Positions 17,164-25,918 of a DNA stretch of 64,000 nt are shown one piece after another. A model generated the notes under the pieces. That model saw only the letters and a list, made by a program, of their open reading frames with translations, did not search any database and was not told the DNA's origin. Each line of letters starts with the position of its first letter. Positions within the stretch are counted from its first letter, which is position 1. This DNA comes from JAGRMG01 sp047975215. GTDB lineage: Bacteria > Pseudomonadota > Alphaproteobacteria > Rhodobacterales > Rhodobacteraceae. Made by a program: the position numbers and the translations under genes. The DNA is taken from NCBI GenBank assembly GCA_047975215.1, contig JBKEDD010000088.1:1-64000 (forward strand). The letters are read 5' to 3'.

Positions 17164-17787
17164 TCAGGCCGGTTTCCTGGCCACCAGGAACACCGCCCGC
17201 CCGTTGGCATGGCTCCATCGCTCGGCAAGCTCGAAACCTGCCCCGGTGATCGTGTCAACCAACCTGTCTTCGGAAATGAACATGACCCGGGGCAACAGAC
17301 CCAGCGCACCCGCCACGAAGAACACCGGCCGCATGGGCCGCATCGTTCCCTCAAGGCACGCCGTCGTGGATACGAACACCCCACCCGGCCTGAGCAGGGC
17401 AAAGACCTTGCCGACCGCCGTTTCCCAATCGGGCAGCAGATGCAGGATATTCAGGCCCAGAACCACGTCATAGCTGTTGTCCGGTTCGTCTGGCCAGCCC
17501 AGTTCGGCGACCTCGAAGCTGACGTTGCCGATGCCCTGTTCGGCCGCCTTGGCACGGGCGATGGCGATCATCCTGCCCGAATAGTCTATGGCGCGGATGC
17601 TGCGGACATGGGGCGCATGCAGCAGCGCGGTCGATCCGGTTCCGCAGCCGAATTCCAGCACGTCGGCCTGTGCGAACAAGTGCCGCCTCGTGCTGTCAAG
17701 CTTGCGTTCATAGGCCGCCGGATCGGCGATCTTCTGGCGCGAATAGCGTTTCGCCAGAACATTCCAGAATGCGATTCCCCTGGCCAT
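17164..17787 (-). CDS. Class I SAM-dependent methyltransferase
   Basis: 207 residues with the SAM-binding motif VLEFGCGTGS (about residue 45), the acidic residue after strand 2 (AIDYSGRM), the strand-4 motif YDVVLGLNILHLL, and a LRPGG turn. The substrate is not evident. The GGGAGG ribosome-binding site precedes the ATG. It is the last gene of a minus-strand group after pip and the substrate-binding protein, 53 bp from the latter. Confidence 0.85.
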   Translation of the reverse strand: MARGIAFWNVLAKRYSRQKIADPAAYERKLDSTRRHLFAQADVLEFGCGTGSTALLHAPHVRSIRAIDYSGRMIAIARAKAAEQGIGNVSFEVAELGWPDEPDNSYDVVLGLNILHLLPDWETAVGKVFALLRPGGVFVSTTACLEGTMRPMRPVFFVAGALGLLPRVMFISEDRLVDTITGAGFELAERWSHANGRAVFLVARKPA

Positions 17788-17840
17788 GCCGCCTCCCGAA
17801 TGCCCGCCGGCAAGCGGGGTTGCCAGACATATCTGTCATG

Positions 17841-18680
17841 TCAGGCGGATGCGATCCACCACCGTTCCGCGATCCGGCCGTCATCCAGCCGACCGCGCGC
17901 CCCTACGACGCGCGGCACCCCGACGCCGCGCCTTGCCGCCAGCGCCATGTCCTTTGCCGAAGGGTGATAGATGAAATCGCCCTGCCCGATCAGCCCGGCG
18001 CGAAGCGGCAGGACCGCGACATCGACGAACCCGTCGCGCAACGCCTCGGCGCGCACCGCCGCGTCGGGAATCGCCACGGCCTCGACGCTGTCGGCCCAGC
18101 CGGCGCGCCCGGCCCGGTAATGCGTCTCGACGCGGTGGCCCAGAAACTGCCGGTCCTCCCGGTACTGCGCGACCCGGTAGGCGCCGGTGCCCATGGCCTG
18201 CCCGTCGTCGCCACCGCGCGTCACCATCATCCCCGGCCCGGCGAGCAGATAGGGCAGGTCGGGATTGCCCTTGCGCAGCCTTATCCGCAACCGAAGCGGT
18301 GCGTCCGCAACCAGCTCCATGCCGCCCGGAACGGGAAGATCCCGCGCCGCCAACGACGCCGCGACATCGGTTGCGTCCATTTCGCGCCCGTCATGAAAGC
18401 GAACACCCTCGCGCAGATCGAACACCCAGTCGCGCGCATCGGCGCTGCCGCTCCAGCGGGCGGCCAGTTCGCCGCGCAGCACGCCATCGGGTGCGATCTC
18501 GGTCAGGGTGTCGAACACCGCGCCGCGCATCACCGCCTCGAGGCTGCCATCGCCCTTCGGAACCGCCAGCCGCAACCGTCCGCCCGGGCGCGGCGACGCC
18601 TCAAGCGATACGCCTGTCGCCGCAAGCAACGCGGCGGCGGCGCCCGATGTGAACAATGCACGGCGGTCGATCCGTGTCAT
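17841..18680 (-). CDS. Short ABC transporter substrate-binding protein, family 5 (oligopeptide type)
   Basis: 279 residues with a Tat-like signal (MTRIDRRALFTSGAAAALLA). The body matches the first lobe of DppA/OppA-type proteins (GGRLRLAVPKGDGSLEAVM, WVFDLREGVRFHDGREMDATDV, GTGAYRV). Family members usually have 480-550 residues, so the second lobe is much reduced, and no permease or ATPase gene is adjacent. It may be a compact lineage-specific form or a degenerating gene. Its ATG overlaps the pip stop by 4 bp. Confidence 0.75.
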   Translation of the reverse strand: MTRIDRRALFTSGAAAALLAATGVSLEASPRPGGRLRLAVPKGDGSLEAVMRGAVFDTLTEIAPDGVLRGELAARWSGSADARDWVFDLREGVRFHDGREMDATDVAASLAARDLPVPGGMELVADAPLRLRIRLRKGNPDLPYLLAGPGMMVTRGGDDGQAMGTGAYRVAQYREDRQFLGHRVETHYRAGRAGWADSVEAVAIPDAAVRAEALRDGFVDVAVLPLRAGLIGQGDFIYHPSAKDMALAARRGVGVPRVVGARGRLDDGRIAERWWIASA

Positions 18681-19660
18681 CTCGGCGCATGCTCCCTTGC
18701 CAAGACGTTCATCACCCGCACCAGTTCGGCGCTGATACCGGGTTCGGACAGGGCATGGCCCGCGTTCCCGATCATCTTCAGCCTGGCGGCCGGCCAAAGC
18801 TCGTTCAGCTTCCAGGCCGAGGCCGGCGGGCAGATCATATCATAACGCCCCTGAACGATGGCCCCCGGAATGTGGGAAATCCGGCCCATATTGGCAAGGA
18901 TCTGCCCGTCGAATTCCAGGAAGCCCGCATTCATGAAATAGTGGTTCTCAAGCCGCGCGAAGGCACGGGCATACTCACCGGGGCTTTCGCCTGCATGGCC
19001 CCCGGAATGGATCGAGGCCAGCGCGTTTTCCCAGGCTGACCAGGCGCGTCCATACTTGACCTCCTGGGCCATGTCGCCGGAAAACAGGCGCCGGTTGTAG
19101 GCGGCGATCAGGTCGTGACGTTCGTTTTCGGGAATCGGCGCCGCGAATCGCGCCCAGGTTTCCGGCCAGAACCGGCCGGCCCCGCCACCATAGAACCAAT
19201 CCAGTTCGGCGCGGGTCATCAGGAACACGCCGCGCAGGATCAGATGGCTCACCCGGTCGGGATGGCTTTGCGCATAGACCAGCGCCAGCGTCGCCCCCCA
19301 GCTGCCGCCGAACACCATCCATGCGTCGATACCAAGCAGCCGGCGGATTCGCTCGATATCATCCACCAGGTGCCAGGTCGTATTGTGCTCGACCGCGGCA
19401 TGCGGGCGCGAGCGCCCGCAGCCGCGCTGATCGAACAGAATCACGCGGTAGACAGCGGGATCGAAATAGCGCCGCATGGCCGGGCTGCACCCGCCACCCG
19501 GACCGCCATGCAGGACGACCACCGGAATGCCGTGCGGATTGCCGCATTGCTCGACATAGATGCGGTGGCCCTGCCCGACATCGACCATTCGCTGGTCGAA
19601 CGGGTCGGCGGGCGGATGCAGATACTGAACTGCGCGCTTTTGGTCCGGGTGCTTGTCCAT
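18677..19660 (-). CDS. pip: Proline iminopeptidase
   Basis: 327-residue alpha/beta hydrolase (peptidase S33) that removes N-terminal proline from peptides. The oxyanion motif HGGPGGG and the nucleophile elbow GGSWGATLAL are present, with DQRGCGRS typical of Pip, and a C-terminal His in GNAGHALSE. The start at 19660 (MDKHPDQKR) was preferred over an upstream ATG at 19690. The coupling to a peptide-binding-type protein suggests peptide scavenging. Divergent from ubiG across 50 bp. Confidence 0.95.
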   Translation of the reverse strand: MDKHPDQKRAVQYLHPPADPFDQRMVDVGQGHRIYVEQCGNPHGIPVVVLHGGPGGGCSPAMRRYFDPAVYRVILFDQRGCGRSRPHAAVEHNTTWHLVDDIERIRRLLGIDAWMVFGGSWGATLALVYAQSHPDRVSHLILRGVFLMTRAELDWFYGGGAGRFWPETWARFAAPIPENERHDLIAAYNRRLFSGDMAQEVKYGRAWSAWENALASIHSGGHAGESPGEYARAFARLENHYFMNAGFLEFDGQILANMGRISHIPGAIVQGRYDMICPPASAWKLNELWPAARLKMIGNAGHALSEPGISAELVRVMNVLAREHAPR

Positions 19661-19710
19661 TACTGACCTGATATAGACTGTTTGAAACAAAACATCGAAC
19701 GGAGACCGGA

Positions 19711-20460
19711 ATGCAAGCGCCTCAATCCACCGTGGATGCCGCCGAGATCGCCAAGTTCGAGGCGATGGCCGCGGAATGGTGGGATCCCCACGGAAAGTTC
19801 AAGCCCTTGCATATGCTCAATCCTTGCCGTCTGGACTATATCACCGCCCAGATAGCAGGGCAGTTCGACCGCGACCTTTCCGCGCCCTCCCCCTTTGCCG
19901 GCCTGCGACTATTGGACATAGGCTGCGGCGGCGGATTGCTGTGCGAGCCGATGGCACGGCTGGGCGCCGACGTGGTCGGCGCCGACGCCGCCGAAGGCAA
20001 CCTGCCGGTTGCGCGCATCCACGCCGAACAATCGGGGCTGGCGATCGACTATCGTCACACCACCGCCGAGGCGCTGGCCGAGGCCGGCGAACGCTTCGAT
20101 TCGGTGCTGAACATGGAGGTCGTCGAACATGTCGCCGATCCGGCCGCCTATCTCGCGGCCTGCCGCCGTCTGCTCAAGCCCGGCGGGCTGCACATCTGTT
20201 CGACCATCAACCGCAACCCGAAATCCTTTGCCACGGCCATTGTCGGGGCAGAGTACATCATGCGCTGGCTGCCGCGCGGCACGCATGACTGGTCGAAATT
20301 CATAACTCCGGACGAACTTTACGCGCTGCTGCGCGAGGCCGGGCTGCAACCGGTCGACCGCAAGGGCTTCGTGTTCAACCCCGTAAGCTGGCAATGGCGC
20401 CTGTCCGAGCGCGACCTGAGCGTGAATTACGTCACCGCCAGCACCGCGCCCCCGGCCTGA
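19711..20460 (+). CDS. ubiG: Ubiquinone biosynthesis O-methyltransferase UbiG
   Basis: 249 residues. Performs both O-methylations of the ubiquinone ring. The N-terminus matches the family (EIAKFEAMAAEWWDPHGKFK, LHMLNPCRLDYI), the SAM motif is LLDIGCGGGLLCEPMARLG, and the family-specific motif GTHDWSKFITPDEL is present. The ATG follows GGAGACC. Confidence 0.97.
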   Translation: MQAPQSTVDAAEIAKFEAMAAEWWDPHGKFKPLHMLNPCRLDYITAQIAGQFDRDLSAPSPFAGLRLLDIGCGGGLLCEPMARLGADVVGADAAEGNLPVARIHAEQSGLAIDYRHTTAEALAEAGERFDSVLNMEVVEHVADPAAYLAACRRLLKPGGLHICSTINRNPKSFATAIVGAEYIMRWLPRGTHDWSKFITPDELYALLREAGLQPVDRKGFVFNPVSWQWRLSERDLSVNYVTASTAPPA

Positions 20461-20464
20461 TCGC

Positions 20465-20908
20465 TCAGCCGTCCCGCTCAAGGCGGATACGCAGATCGCG
20501 CAGCACCGGAAGGATCGAACGGACTCTCTCATCGCCCAGTTCCGCGACGACCTGGTTGATGACCGGCGCGATGGCCGCGATCGCATGGTCGCGCGCCCGG
20601 CGTCCGGCCGGGCTGATCGCCACCATCTTGCGGCGGGCATCGTCCCAATCGGGCCGGATATGCACGTATCCCGCCCATTCCAGCTTGTTCAGCGTGTTGG
20701 TCATGGCGCCCCGGGTGACATGGAAGGTGTCGGCCAGTTGCGCGGGCGTGCGTTCATCGGCGACGAACGCCAGATGGTTCAGCACCGAGAAATGCGAGAT
20801 TTCCATGCCTTTGGGCAGGATCCGGCTCAGCCGGTTGCGCAGCAACTGGTCGGCGGTAAGAATCTCGCTGAACAGCGTGACCGCAAGGGCGTTCGTTTCC
20901 TCGGCCAT
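20465..20908 (-). CDS. MarR family transcriptional regulator
   Basis: 147-residue winged-helix repressor type. The recognition region HVTRGAMTNTLNKLEWAGYV and the wing DDARRKMVAISPAGR are clear. It sits at the end of a minus-strand cluster comF, grxC, nitrilase, marR, 4 bp after the nitrilase stop. The ligand and targets are unknown. Confidence 0.92.
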   Translation of the reverse strand: MAEETNALAVTLFSEILTADQLLRNRLSRILPKGMEISHFSVLNHLAFVADERTPAQLADTFHVTRGAMTNTLNKLEWAGYVHIRPDWDDARRKMVAISPAGRRARDHAIAAIAPVINQVVAELGDERVRSILPVLRDLRIRLERDG

Positions 20909-20912
20909 GCCG

Positions 20913-21743
20913 TCAGGGGCCGTCGAAGGGGCGGATATGGCTTAGCGACGGAACCTTTCGCCGCGCCTCGTCCACCATGTTCGGATCCATGTCGAAGACA
21001 TGAATTCCCGGGTCGGTGCCGCCATCCACCAGCACCTCGCCCCAGGGTGAAACGGCCATGCTGTGCCCGTGGGTGCGGCGTGGGCGGCCGGCTGTCGTCG
21101 CATGTTCGCCGGTCTGCGCCGGGGCCAGCACGAAACAGCCGGTTTCGATTGCGCGCGCCCGCAGCAGCGGGCGCCAATGCGCCGCCCCCGTCACCGGCGA
21201 GAACGCCGCCGGCACCGTCAATATCCGCGCCCCGGCCCGGGCCAGTGCCTGATAGAGATGGGCAAACCTGATGTCGTAACACACGCTCAGGCCAAGCGCG
21301 CCGAACGGTGTTTCGGCCACCACTGCCCGCGTACCGGGCCGGTAGCCTTCGGATTCGCGAAAGGTCTCCTCGGGCGTGACCTGTACATCGAACATGTGGA
21401 TCTTGTCATAGCGGGCGCGGATGCCGCCATCCGGCCCGATCAGGAAGGACCGGTTGGCGAACCGCCCGTCTGAATCGTCGGTCTTGAGCGCCAGCGACCC
21501 GATCAGCAACCAAACCTTCAGGTCGCCCGCCAGCGCCCGCAGGCCGGCCAGCGTCGGGTCGTCCGGTTCTCGATGCAGCACCTCCTGTTGCCTCGCCCGG
21601 CTGACGGACACGCAGTTCGTGACCTCGGGCGTCAGGATGAACCCGGCGCCGCGTTCGGCGGCCTGGGCCACGAAGCGGCGGACCTGCTCGAGATTGGCGC
21701 CCGGATCGTCGCCCGAACACATCTGGATCAGCGCGGTCCGCAT
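20913..21743 (-). CDS. Carbon-nitrogen hydrolase (Nit/omega-amidase type)
   Basis: 276 residues. The nitrilase-superfamily catalytic triad is visible: Glu in LTPEVTNC, Lys in RYDKIHMFDV, Cys in LGLSVCYDIRF. The closest named types are Nit1/Nit2, which hydrolyse deaminated glutathione or alpha-ketoglutaramate; the adjacent glutaredoxin gene makes a glutathione-linked role attractive but unproven. The ATG at 21743 overlaps the grxC stop by 1 nt; an adjacent GTG at 21746 is less likely. Confidence 0.92.
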   Translation of the reverse strand: MRTALIQMCSGDDPGANLEQVRRFVAQAAERGAGFILTPEVTNCVSVSRARQQEVLHREPDDPTLAGLRALAGDLKVWLLIGSLALKTDDSDGRFANRSFLIGPDGGIRARYDKIHMFDVQVTPEETFRESEGYRPGTRAVVAETPFGALGLSVCYDIRFAHLYQALARAGARILTVPAAFSPVTGAAHWRPLLRARAIETGCFVLAPAQTGEHATTAGRPRRTHGHSMAVSPWGEVLVDGGTDPGIHVFDMDPNMVDEARRKVPSLSHIRPFDGP

Positions 21744-22000
21744 CACGAGGCCAATAGCGCGTCGAGCTTGCCGTCATCCTCGAGGTCGAACAGGTCGTCG
21801 CAGCCACCGACATGGGTTTCGCCAATGAAGATCTGCGGCACCGTACGCCTGCCGCCCGCGCGCTGGACCATCTCGGGCTTGCGGTCCGGGTTGGCGGCCA
21901 CGTCGATCTCGTGAAAGTCGATGCCCTTTTTCGTCAGCAGCCGCTTGGCCGCGTGACAGAAGCCGCACATTGGCGAGGTATAGATTTCAACCGGTTTCAT
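21743..22000 (-). CDS. grxC: Glutaredoxin 3
   Basis: 85-residue thioredoxin-fold protein using glutathione. The active site is CGFC rather than the textbook CPYC; the TVPQIFIGETHVGGCDDL segment binds glutathione. The start at 22000 (MKPVEIYTSPMCGFC) fits the family; longer in-frame starts do not. It couples to the nitrilase gene by TGATG overlap. Confidence 0.94.
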   Translation of the reverse strand: MKPVEIYTSPMCGFCHAAKRLLTKKGIDFHEIDVAANPDRKPEMVQRAGGRRTVPQIFIGETHVGGCDDLFDLEDDGKLDALLAS

Positions 22001-22037
22001 TCCGCGTTCCCCTGACGTTGATGCCCTTGTCGGGGAT

Positions 22038-22766
22038 CTATTCGTTCTTTGCAACGCGCGCCAGTGTCAGAACGTGAACCTCTGCCGCACCGCCTTCGCG
22101 GCATGCCACAGCACAGGCCGCCATGGTCGCCCCCGAAGTCATCACGTCGTCGACCAGAACAACCCCCCGCCCCGCCATCCGGTGTCGCCGCCGCGGATGC
22201 GCGCGAATCGCATCCGCCAGCATATCGAACCGTTGTGCCGCGCTCCTGCCCTCCAGCGGTGCCGTGCGGCGCGTTCGTATCAGCAGGTCGGGGCACAGCG
22301 CCAGCCCGGTCTGGCGCGCCAGCGACCGGGCCAGCAACGCCGATTGGTTGTAGCGCCGTCCAAGCAGACGCGACCAGTGCAGCGGCACCGGCGCAATCAG
22401 CAACCCGTCGCGCAGGAAGGGACGCGCCGCGCGGGCAAGCCACAGCCCGGCCGGGCGGGCGATCTCGGGCCGGTCGCCGTGTTTCAGCGCCAGAACCAGG
22501 TCGCGAGCCCGGTCCCGGTAAAGCAATGCCGAACGTCCCTCGGCCCAGGGTCGGGGCGCCGCCATGCAGTCGTCGCAGTCCAGACGATGGCCATCCGGCT
22601 CACCGGGCAGCGGTACACCGCAACTTTCGCAGACCGTCCCGCCGATGAACGGCGTATCGCGCCAGCAGGGTCCGCACAGGCCGAAATCGTTCTGCACCAT
22701 CGTACCGCACCCCAGGCAACGCGGCGGATAAAGAAGTTCGACTGCCGTTTGAAACCTTGCCCGCAT
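22038..22766 (-). CDS. comF: ComF family phosphoribosyltransferase-like protein
   Basis: 242 residues. N-terminal double zinc finger (CLGCG...CGPC, CESC...CDDC) followed by a phosphoribosyltransferase-type domain with VVLVDDVMTSGATM. ComF proteins act in DNA uptake or processing during natural competence. It is divergent from a methyltransferase gene with only 17 bp between starts, so promoter elements may lie inside that gene, where a CtrA-like site occurs at 22908-22922. Confidence 0.93.
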   Translation of the reverse strand: MRARFQTAVELLYPPRCLGCGTMVQNDFGLCGPCWRDTPFIGGTVCESCGVPLPGEPDGHRLDCDDCMAAPRPWAEGRSALLYRDRARDLVLALKHGDRPEIARPAGLWLARAARPFLRDGLLIAPVPLHWSRLLGRRYNQSALLARSLARQTGLALCPDLLIRTRRTAPLEGRSAAQRFDMLADAIRAHPRRRHRMAGRGVVLVDDVMTSGATMAACAVACREGGAAEVHVLTLARVAKNE

Positions 22767-22783
22767 GGCCCTAGTTTGACCCC

Positions 22784-23602
22784 ATGACAGAAACGCCACT
22801 CCTGTTCGACCGCGCGGCGCTGGCCGCCCGTCGCGCCCGGGCCTCCTCCGACGCGCTGTTTCTGCATCGCGCCGCGTGCGACGAGGTGCAGGATCGGCTG
22901 TCTATGGTTAACAGAACGTTTACCGCATCCGCCGTGGTGACGCCCTTCGCCGATTTCTGGTCTGTGGAATTTCCCGACGCGCGGATCGTGCCCGACAGCG
23001 ATATTCTGGACCTCGCCCCCGAAGGTTTCGACCTGATAGTGCATGCGATGGCCCTGCACTGGGCCAACGATCCGGTGGGCCAGCTTGTTCAGTGCCGCAG
23101 GGCATTGCGGCCCGACGGGCTGTTGCTGGCGATCCTTCCGGGCGGGCGGACGCTTCGGGAACTGCGCGCGGTTCTGGGCCAGGCCGAAATTGCCGTGGCC
23201 GGCGGGCTGTCGCCGCGCATCGCGCCCATGGCCGAGATCCGCGACCTAGGCGCGCTGCTTCAGCGGGCAGGCCTGGCGCTGCCGGTGGCCGACGCAGTTG
23301 ACCTGACCGCCGAATACCGTGACCTGCGCCACCTGATGCACGATTTGCGCGCGATGGGCGAAACCAACGTCATGGCCGCGCGTCTGCACCGCCCGACGCG
23401 GCGGGCGGTGTTCGAGGCCGCCGAAACGCTCTACCGCGAGAATTTCGCCACGCCCGAGGGCCGTCTTCCGGCGACGTTCGAACTGGTTTGCCTGACCGGC
23501 TGGGCGCCCGCCGACACCCAGCCGAAACCGTTGCGCCCCGGGTCCGCACAGGCGCGGCTGGCCGATGCCCTGCGGACCACCGAAACCGGATTGCCCGATT
23601 GA
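22784..23602 (+). CDS. BioC/NDUFAF5-like methyltransferase-fold protein
   Basis: 272 residues. The N-terminal segment (LLFDRAALAARRARA) and the region FDLIVHAMALHWANDPVGQLVQ match the NDUFAF5/BioC-like group, whose mitochondrial member is a complex I assembly factor. The glycine-rich SAM motif is weak here (SAVVTPFADF takes its place), so methyl transfer may be lost. The comF pairing is common in Alphaproteobacteria. Confidence 0.85.
   Translation: MTETPLLFDRAALAARRARASSDALFLHRAACDEVQDRLSMVNRTFTASAVVTPFADFWSVEFPDARIVPDSDILDLAPEGFDLIVHAMALHWANDPVGQLVQCRRALRPDGLLLAILPGGRTLRELRAVLGQAEIAVAGGLSPRIAPMAEIRDLGALLQRAGLALPVADAVDLTAEYRDLRHLMHDLRAMGETNVMAARLHRPTRRAVFEAAETLYRENFATPEGRLPATFELVCLTGWAPADTQPKPLRPGSAQARLADALRTTETGLPD
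22908..22922 (-). promoter_or_regulatory. Possible CtrA-binding site upstream of comF (one mismatch)
   Basis: TTAA-N7-TTTA on the plus strand, about 140 bp upstream of the comF start and inside the divergent methyltransferase gene. Weak on its own; noted because competence genes belong to the CtrA regulon in Rhodobacterales. Confidence 0.25.
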
Positions 23603-23631
23603 CGCCCCCGCCTGTCCGGCTATCCCGGGCA

Positions 23632-23681
23632 CGACAGGAACCCGACAGCAGACCGACAGGATAAACACACATGCCCGACAG
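23632..23681 (+). repeat. Four CGACAG repeats across the hemH start
   Basis: CGACAG occurs at 23632, 23643, 23653 and 23676; the first three are spaced 10-11 bp, about one DNA turn. The last is inside hemH codons. Could be a binding-site array for a regulator or chance. Confidence 0.3.
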
Positions 23682-24723
23682 CCCCCGACGCCCGGATCAT
23701 GCCCCTGCCACGCATCCGGCCATTGCCAAAGAAAGGACGGGTGTGCTGCTGGCCAATCTGGGCACGCCGGACGGCTATGACTATTGGCCGATGCGGCGCT
23801 ATCTGAACGAATTCCTGTCCGACCGGCGCGTGATCGACTATCCGGCATGGAAATGGCAGCCGCTGTTGCAGGCCGTGATCCTGACCAAGCGGCCGTTTTC
23901 CAGCGGCGCCGCCTACAGGTCTATCTGGAACCGGGAGACCGGCGAAAGCCCGCTGATGACCATCACCAGGGCGCAGACCGCGAAACTGGCCGCGCATCTG
24001 GCCAGTCGCTACGGCGACCGGGTGATGGTCGATTTCTGCATGCGCTATGGCAACCCGTCGACGAAATCGAAGGTTCGCGCGATGGTCGATGCCGGGTGCC
24101 GGCAAATCCTGTTCTTCCCGCTATATCCGCAATACGCGGGCGCCACCACGGCGACGGCCAACGACCAGTTCTTCCGCGCGCTGATGGAGGAAACGTGGCA
24201 GCCCGCCAGTCGCACCGTGCCCGCCTATTTCGCGCGGCCGTCCTCTATCGACGCGCTGGCGCAGTCGATCGAACGCGCCTATGCGGCGGCCGAAACCCGG
24301 CCCGATATCCTGGTCTGTTCCTATCACGGGATGCCCGAACGCTATCTGGCTCAGGGCGATCCGTATCATTGCCAATGCGCCCGGACGACACGGCTGCTGC
24401 GCGAGCGCCTGGGCTGGGAGGACAGCGCGATCACCACGACCTTCCAGTCGAGGTTCGGCCCCGAGGAATGGCTGAAACCCTACACCGTGGACGAGGTGGC
24501 GCGACTGGTGCGGGCCGGCAGGAAGCGTATCGCCATCTGTGCCCCGGCGTTCTCGGCGGACTGCATCGAAACGCTGGAGGAGATCAACCAGGAGATCCGC
24601 GACAGCTTTCTTGCCGCGGGCGGCGAAAGCTTCACCTACATTCCCTGTCTCAATGACGACGACGCGCATATCGCCGCGCTGGGCGATGTCGCGGTGCAAA
24701 ACCTGGCGGGCTGGCTCGAATAA
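23671..24723 (+). CDS. hemH: Ferrochelatase
   Basis: 350 residues; inserts Fe2+ into protoporphyrin IX, the last step of haem synthesis. Conserved signatures are LLANLGTPDGYDYWPMRRYL at the N-terminus, VDFCMRYGNPS, and SYHGMPERYL with the catalytic His. The preceding step may be done by HemJ, encoded at 62.3 kb. The ATG at 23671 follows ACAGGAT. Confidence 0.97.
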   Translation: MPDSPRRPDHAPATHPAIAKERTGVLLANLGTPDGYDYWPMRRYLNEFLSDRRVIDYPAWKWQPLLQAVILTKRPFSSGAAYRSIWNRETGESPLMTITRAQTAKLAAHLASRYGDRVMVDFCMRYGNPSTKSKVRAMVDAGCRQILFFPLYPQYAGATTATANDQFFRALMEETWQPASRTVPAYFARPSSIDALAQSIERAYAAAETRPDILVCSYHGMPERYLAQGDPYHCQCARTTRLLRERLGWEDSAITTTFQSRFGPEEWLKPYTVDEVARLVRAGRKRIAICAPAFSADCIETLEEINQEIRDSFLAAGGESFTYIPCLNDDDAHIAALGDVAVQNLAGWLE

Positions 24724-24765
24724 ACTCTGCCCCGGGGGGGCGCCCGCCGGCCCGGTTCGAGAACG

Positions 24766-24793
24766 AAAAAGGCGGCAGGCATAGCCCGCCGCC
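24766..24793 (-). terminator. Intrinsic terminator (minus strand)
   Basis: Minus strand GGCGGCGGGC, TAT loop, GCCTGCCGCC, then TTTTT. It ends the small minus-strand gene at 24821-25003; the stem alone could also stop hemH from the other side. Confidence 0.85.
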
Positions 24794-24820
24794 TTAATGC
24801 TGTCTGTCGTCGTGTGCCGC

Positions 24821-25003
24821 TTAGTTGGCGGCGACGGCTGCGCCGACCAGCACCAGCAGGATCAGCGGCAGAACCCAGCCGCTGGACGATCCGGATGCTT
24901 CTTCGACGATGACCGGCGCTTCGACGATCGGCTCGGCCAGACTGCCGGCAGTTGCGGACGAAGCGGCGGCGGCCAGGGCAGCAGCGAGAACGAGTTTCTT
25001 CAT
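24821..25003 (-). CDS. Small membrane or secreted protein (60 aa), unknown function
   Basis: 60 residues: signal-like N-terminus (MKKLVLAAALAAAASSATA), an acidic linker, then one membrane-spanning segment (GWVLPLILLVLVGAAVAAN) at the very C-terminus. The ribosome-binding site GGAGG is 5 bp upstream, and a terminator follows, so expression is likely. The design would leave a short periplasmic loop between two hydrophobic parts, or a cleaved protein with a C-terminal anchor. No family recognised. Confidence 0.75.
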   Translation of the reverse strand: MKKLVLAAALAAAASSATAGSLAEPIVEAPVIVEEASGSSSGWVLPLILLVLVGAAVAAN

Positions 25004-25141
25004 GTTAACCTCCAGAATTCGCACGATTCGAGTAAGTGAACCGTACTCCCAAGACTTACCTCGTGGGTTTTTCTAAGCAGCAATGCCGGTAGAATGCAAA
25101 TGCTGTTTACGCATTTTCGCACTTGCGGCATCGCGATGTCG

Positions 25142-25750
25142 TCAAATAAGCAACACTTGCGTTCCCACCCTCGCCATGCCGAACAGCTCCTGAATGTGCT
25201 GGTTGTAAAGGCCGATGCACCCGTTCGAGGAGCGGCGGCCGATCTTGCGCGTGTCGTGGGTGCCGTGGATGCGGTAGTATTGCCAGCTCAGATATAGCGC
25301 GTGGGTTCCAAGCGGATTGTCCGGGCCTGGCGGAATGTAGCTGGGCCATTCGGGATTGCGCTTTTTCATCGACGGCGTCGGGCTCCAGCCCGGGCCTTCC
25401 ACCTTGCGGATCACGCTCGTACGGCCGCGGCGCGTCAACTCGTCGGTCAGCGGCACGCTGCACGGATAAAGTTTGTACACCGACTGATCCGCCGACCAAT
25501 AGTGCAGCGCCCGCGACACGGTATCGACCAGAATGGCGCCGCCATTCAGGCTACTGAAATACGGGCGCCACTCGGCGGCGCGAAAACTCGATATGTTATG
25601 GCGCACGGCAGGTTCGGGCGCGGGCGGCGGGCGCAGCGGGTCATATTCCTGCTGTTCGTCTTCGGCGGCGATGGCCGGCATACCGATCAGCGCGGCGCTG
25701 CCCGCAAGGAAACCCCGCCGTGTGGGTGAGTGAAATGCATACTTCTTCAT
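25142..25750 (-). CDS. L,D-transpeptidase (YkuD), Tat-exported
   Basis: 202 residues with a twin-arginine-type signal (TRRGFLAGSAALIG). The YkuD catalytic region HGTHDTRKIGRRSSNGCIGL carries the His and the nucleophilic Cys. Forms 3-3 peptidoglycan cross-links or attaches proteins to the wall. A second, shorter L,D-transpeptidase is 0.7 kb away. Confidence 0.93.
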   Translation of the reverse strand: MKKYAFHSPTRRGFLAGSAALIGMPAIAAEDEQQEYDPLRPPPAPEPAVRHNISSFRAAEWRPYFSSLNGGAILVDTVSRALHYWSADQSVYKLYPCSVPLTDELTRRGRTSVIRKVEGPGWSPTPSMKKRNPEWPSYIPPGPDNPLGTHALYLSWQYYRIHGTHDTRKIGRRSSNGCIGLYNQHIQELFGMARVGTQVLLI

Positions 25751-25918
25751 GACAAGCCAATCCGGGTTCAGTTATGATCCAGCCTGGCACAATATATGAT
25801 CGCAAAGCCGCAGCGGCAAATCAAACGCGCGTCAGAAACCCCGCCGGCCGGTTTGCGCATTTGCGCCAGGTGCGTTAGCAGGGTAATCGGTTGGCCAACA
25901 AAAGACACCGGGAGAATC

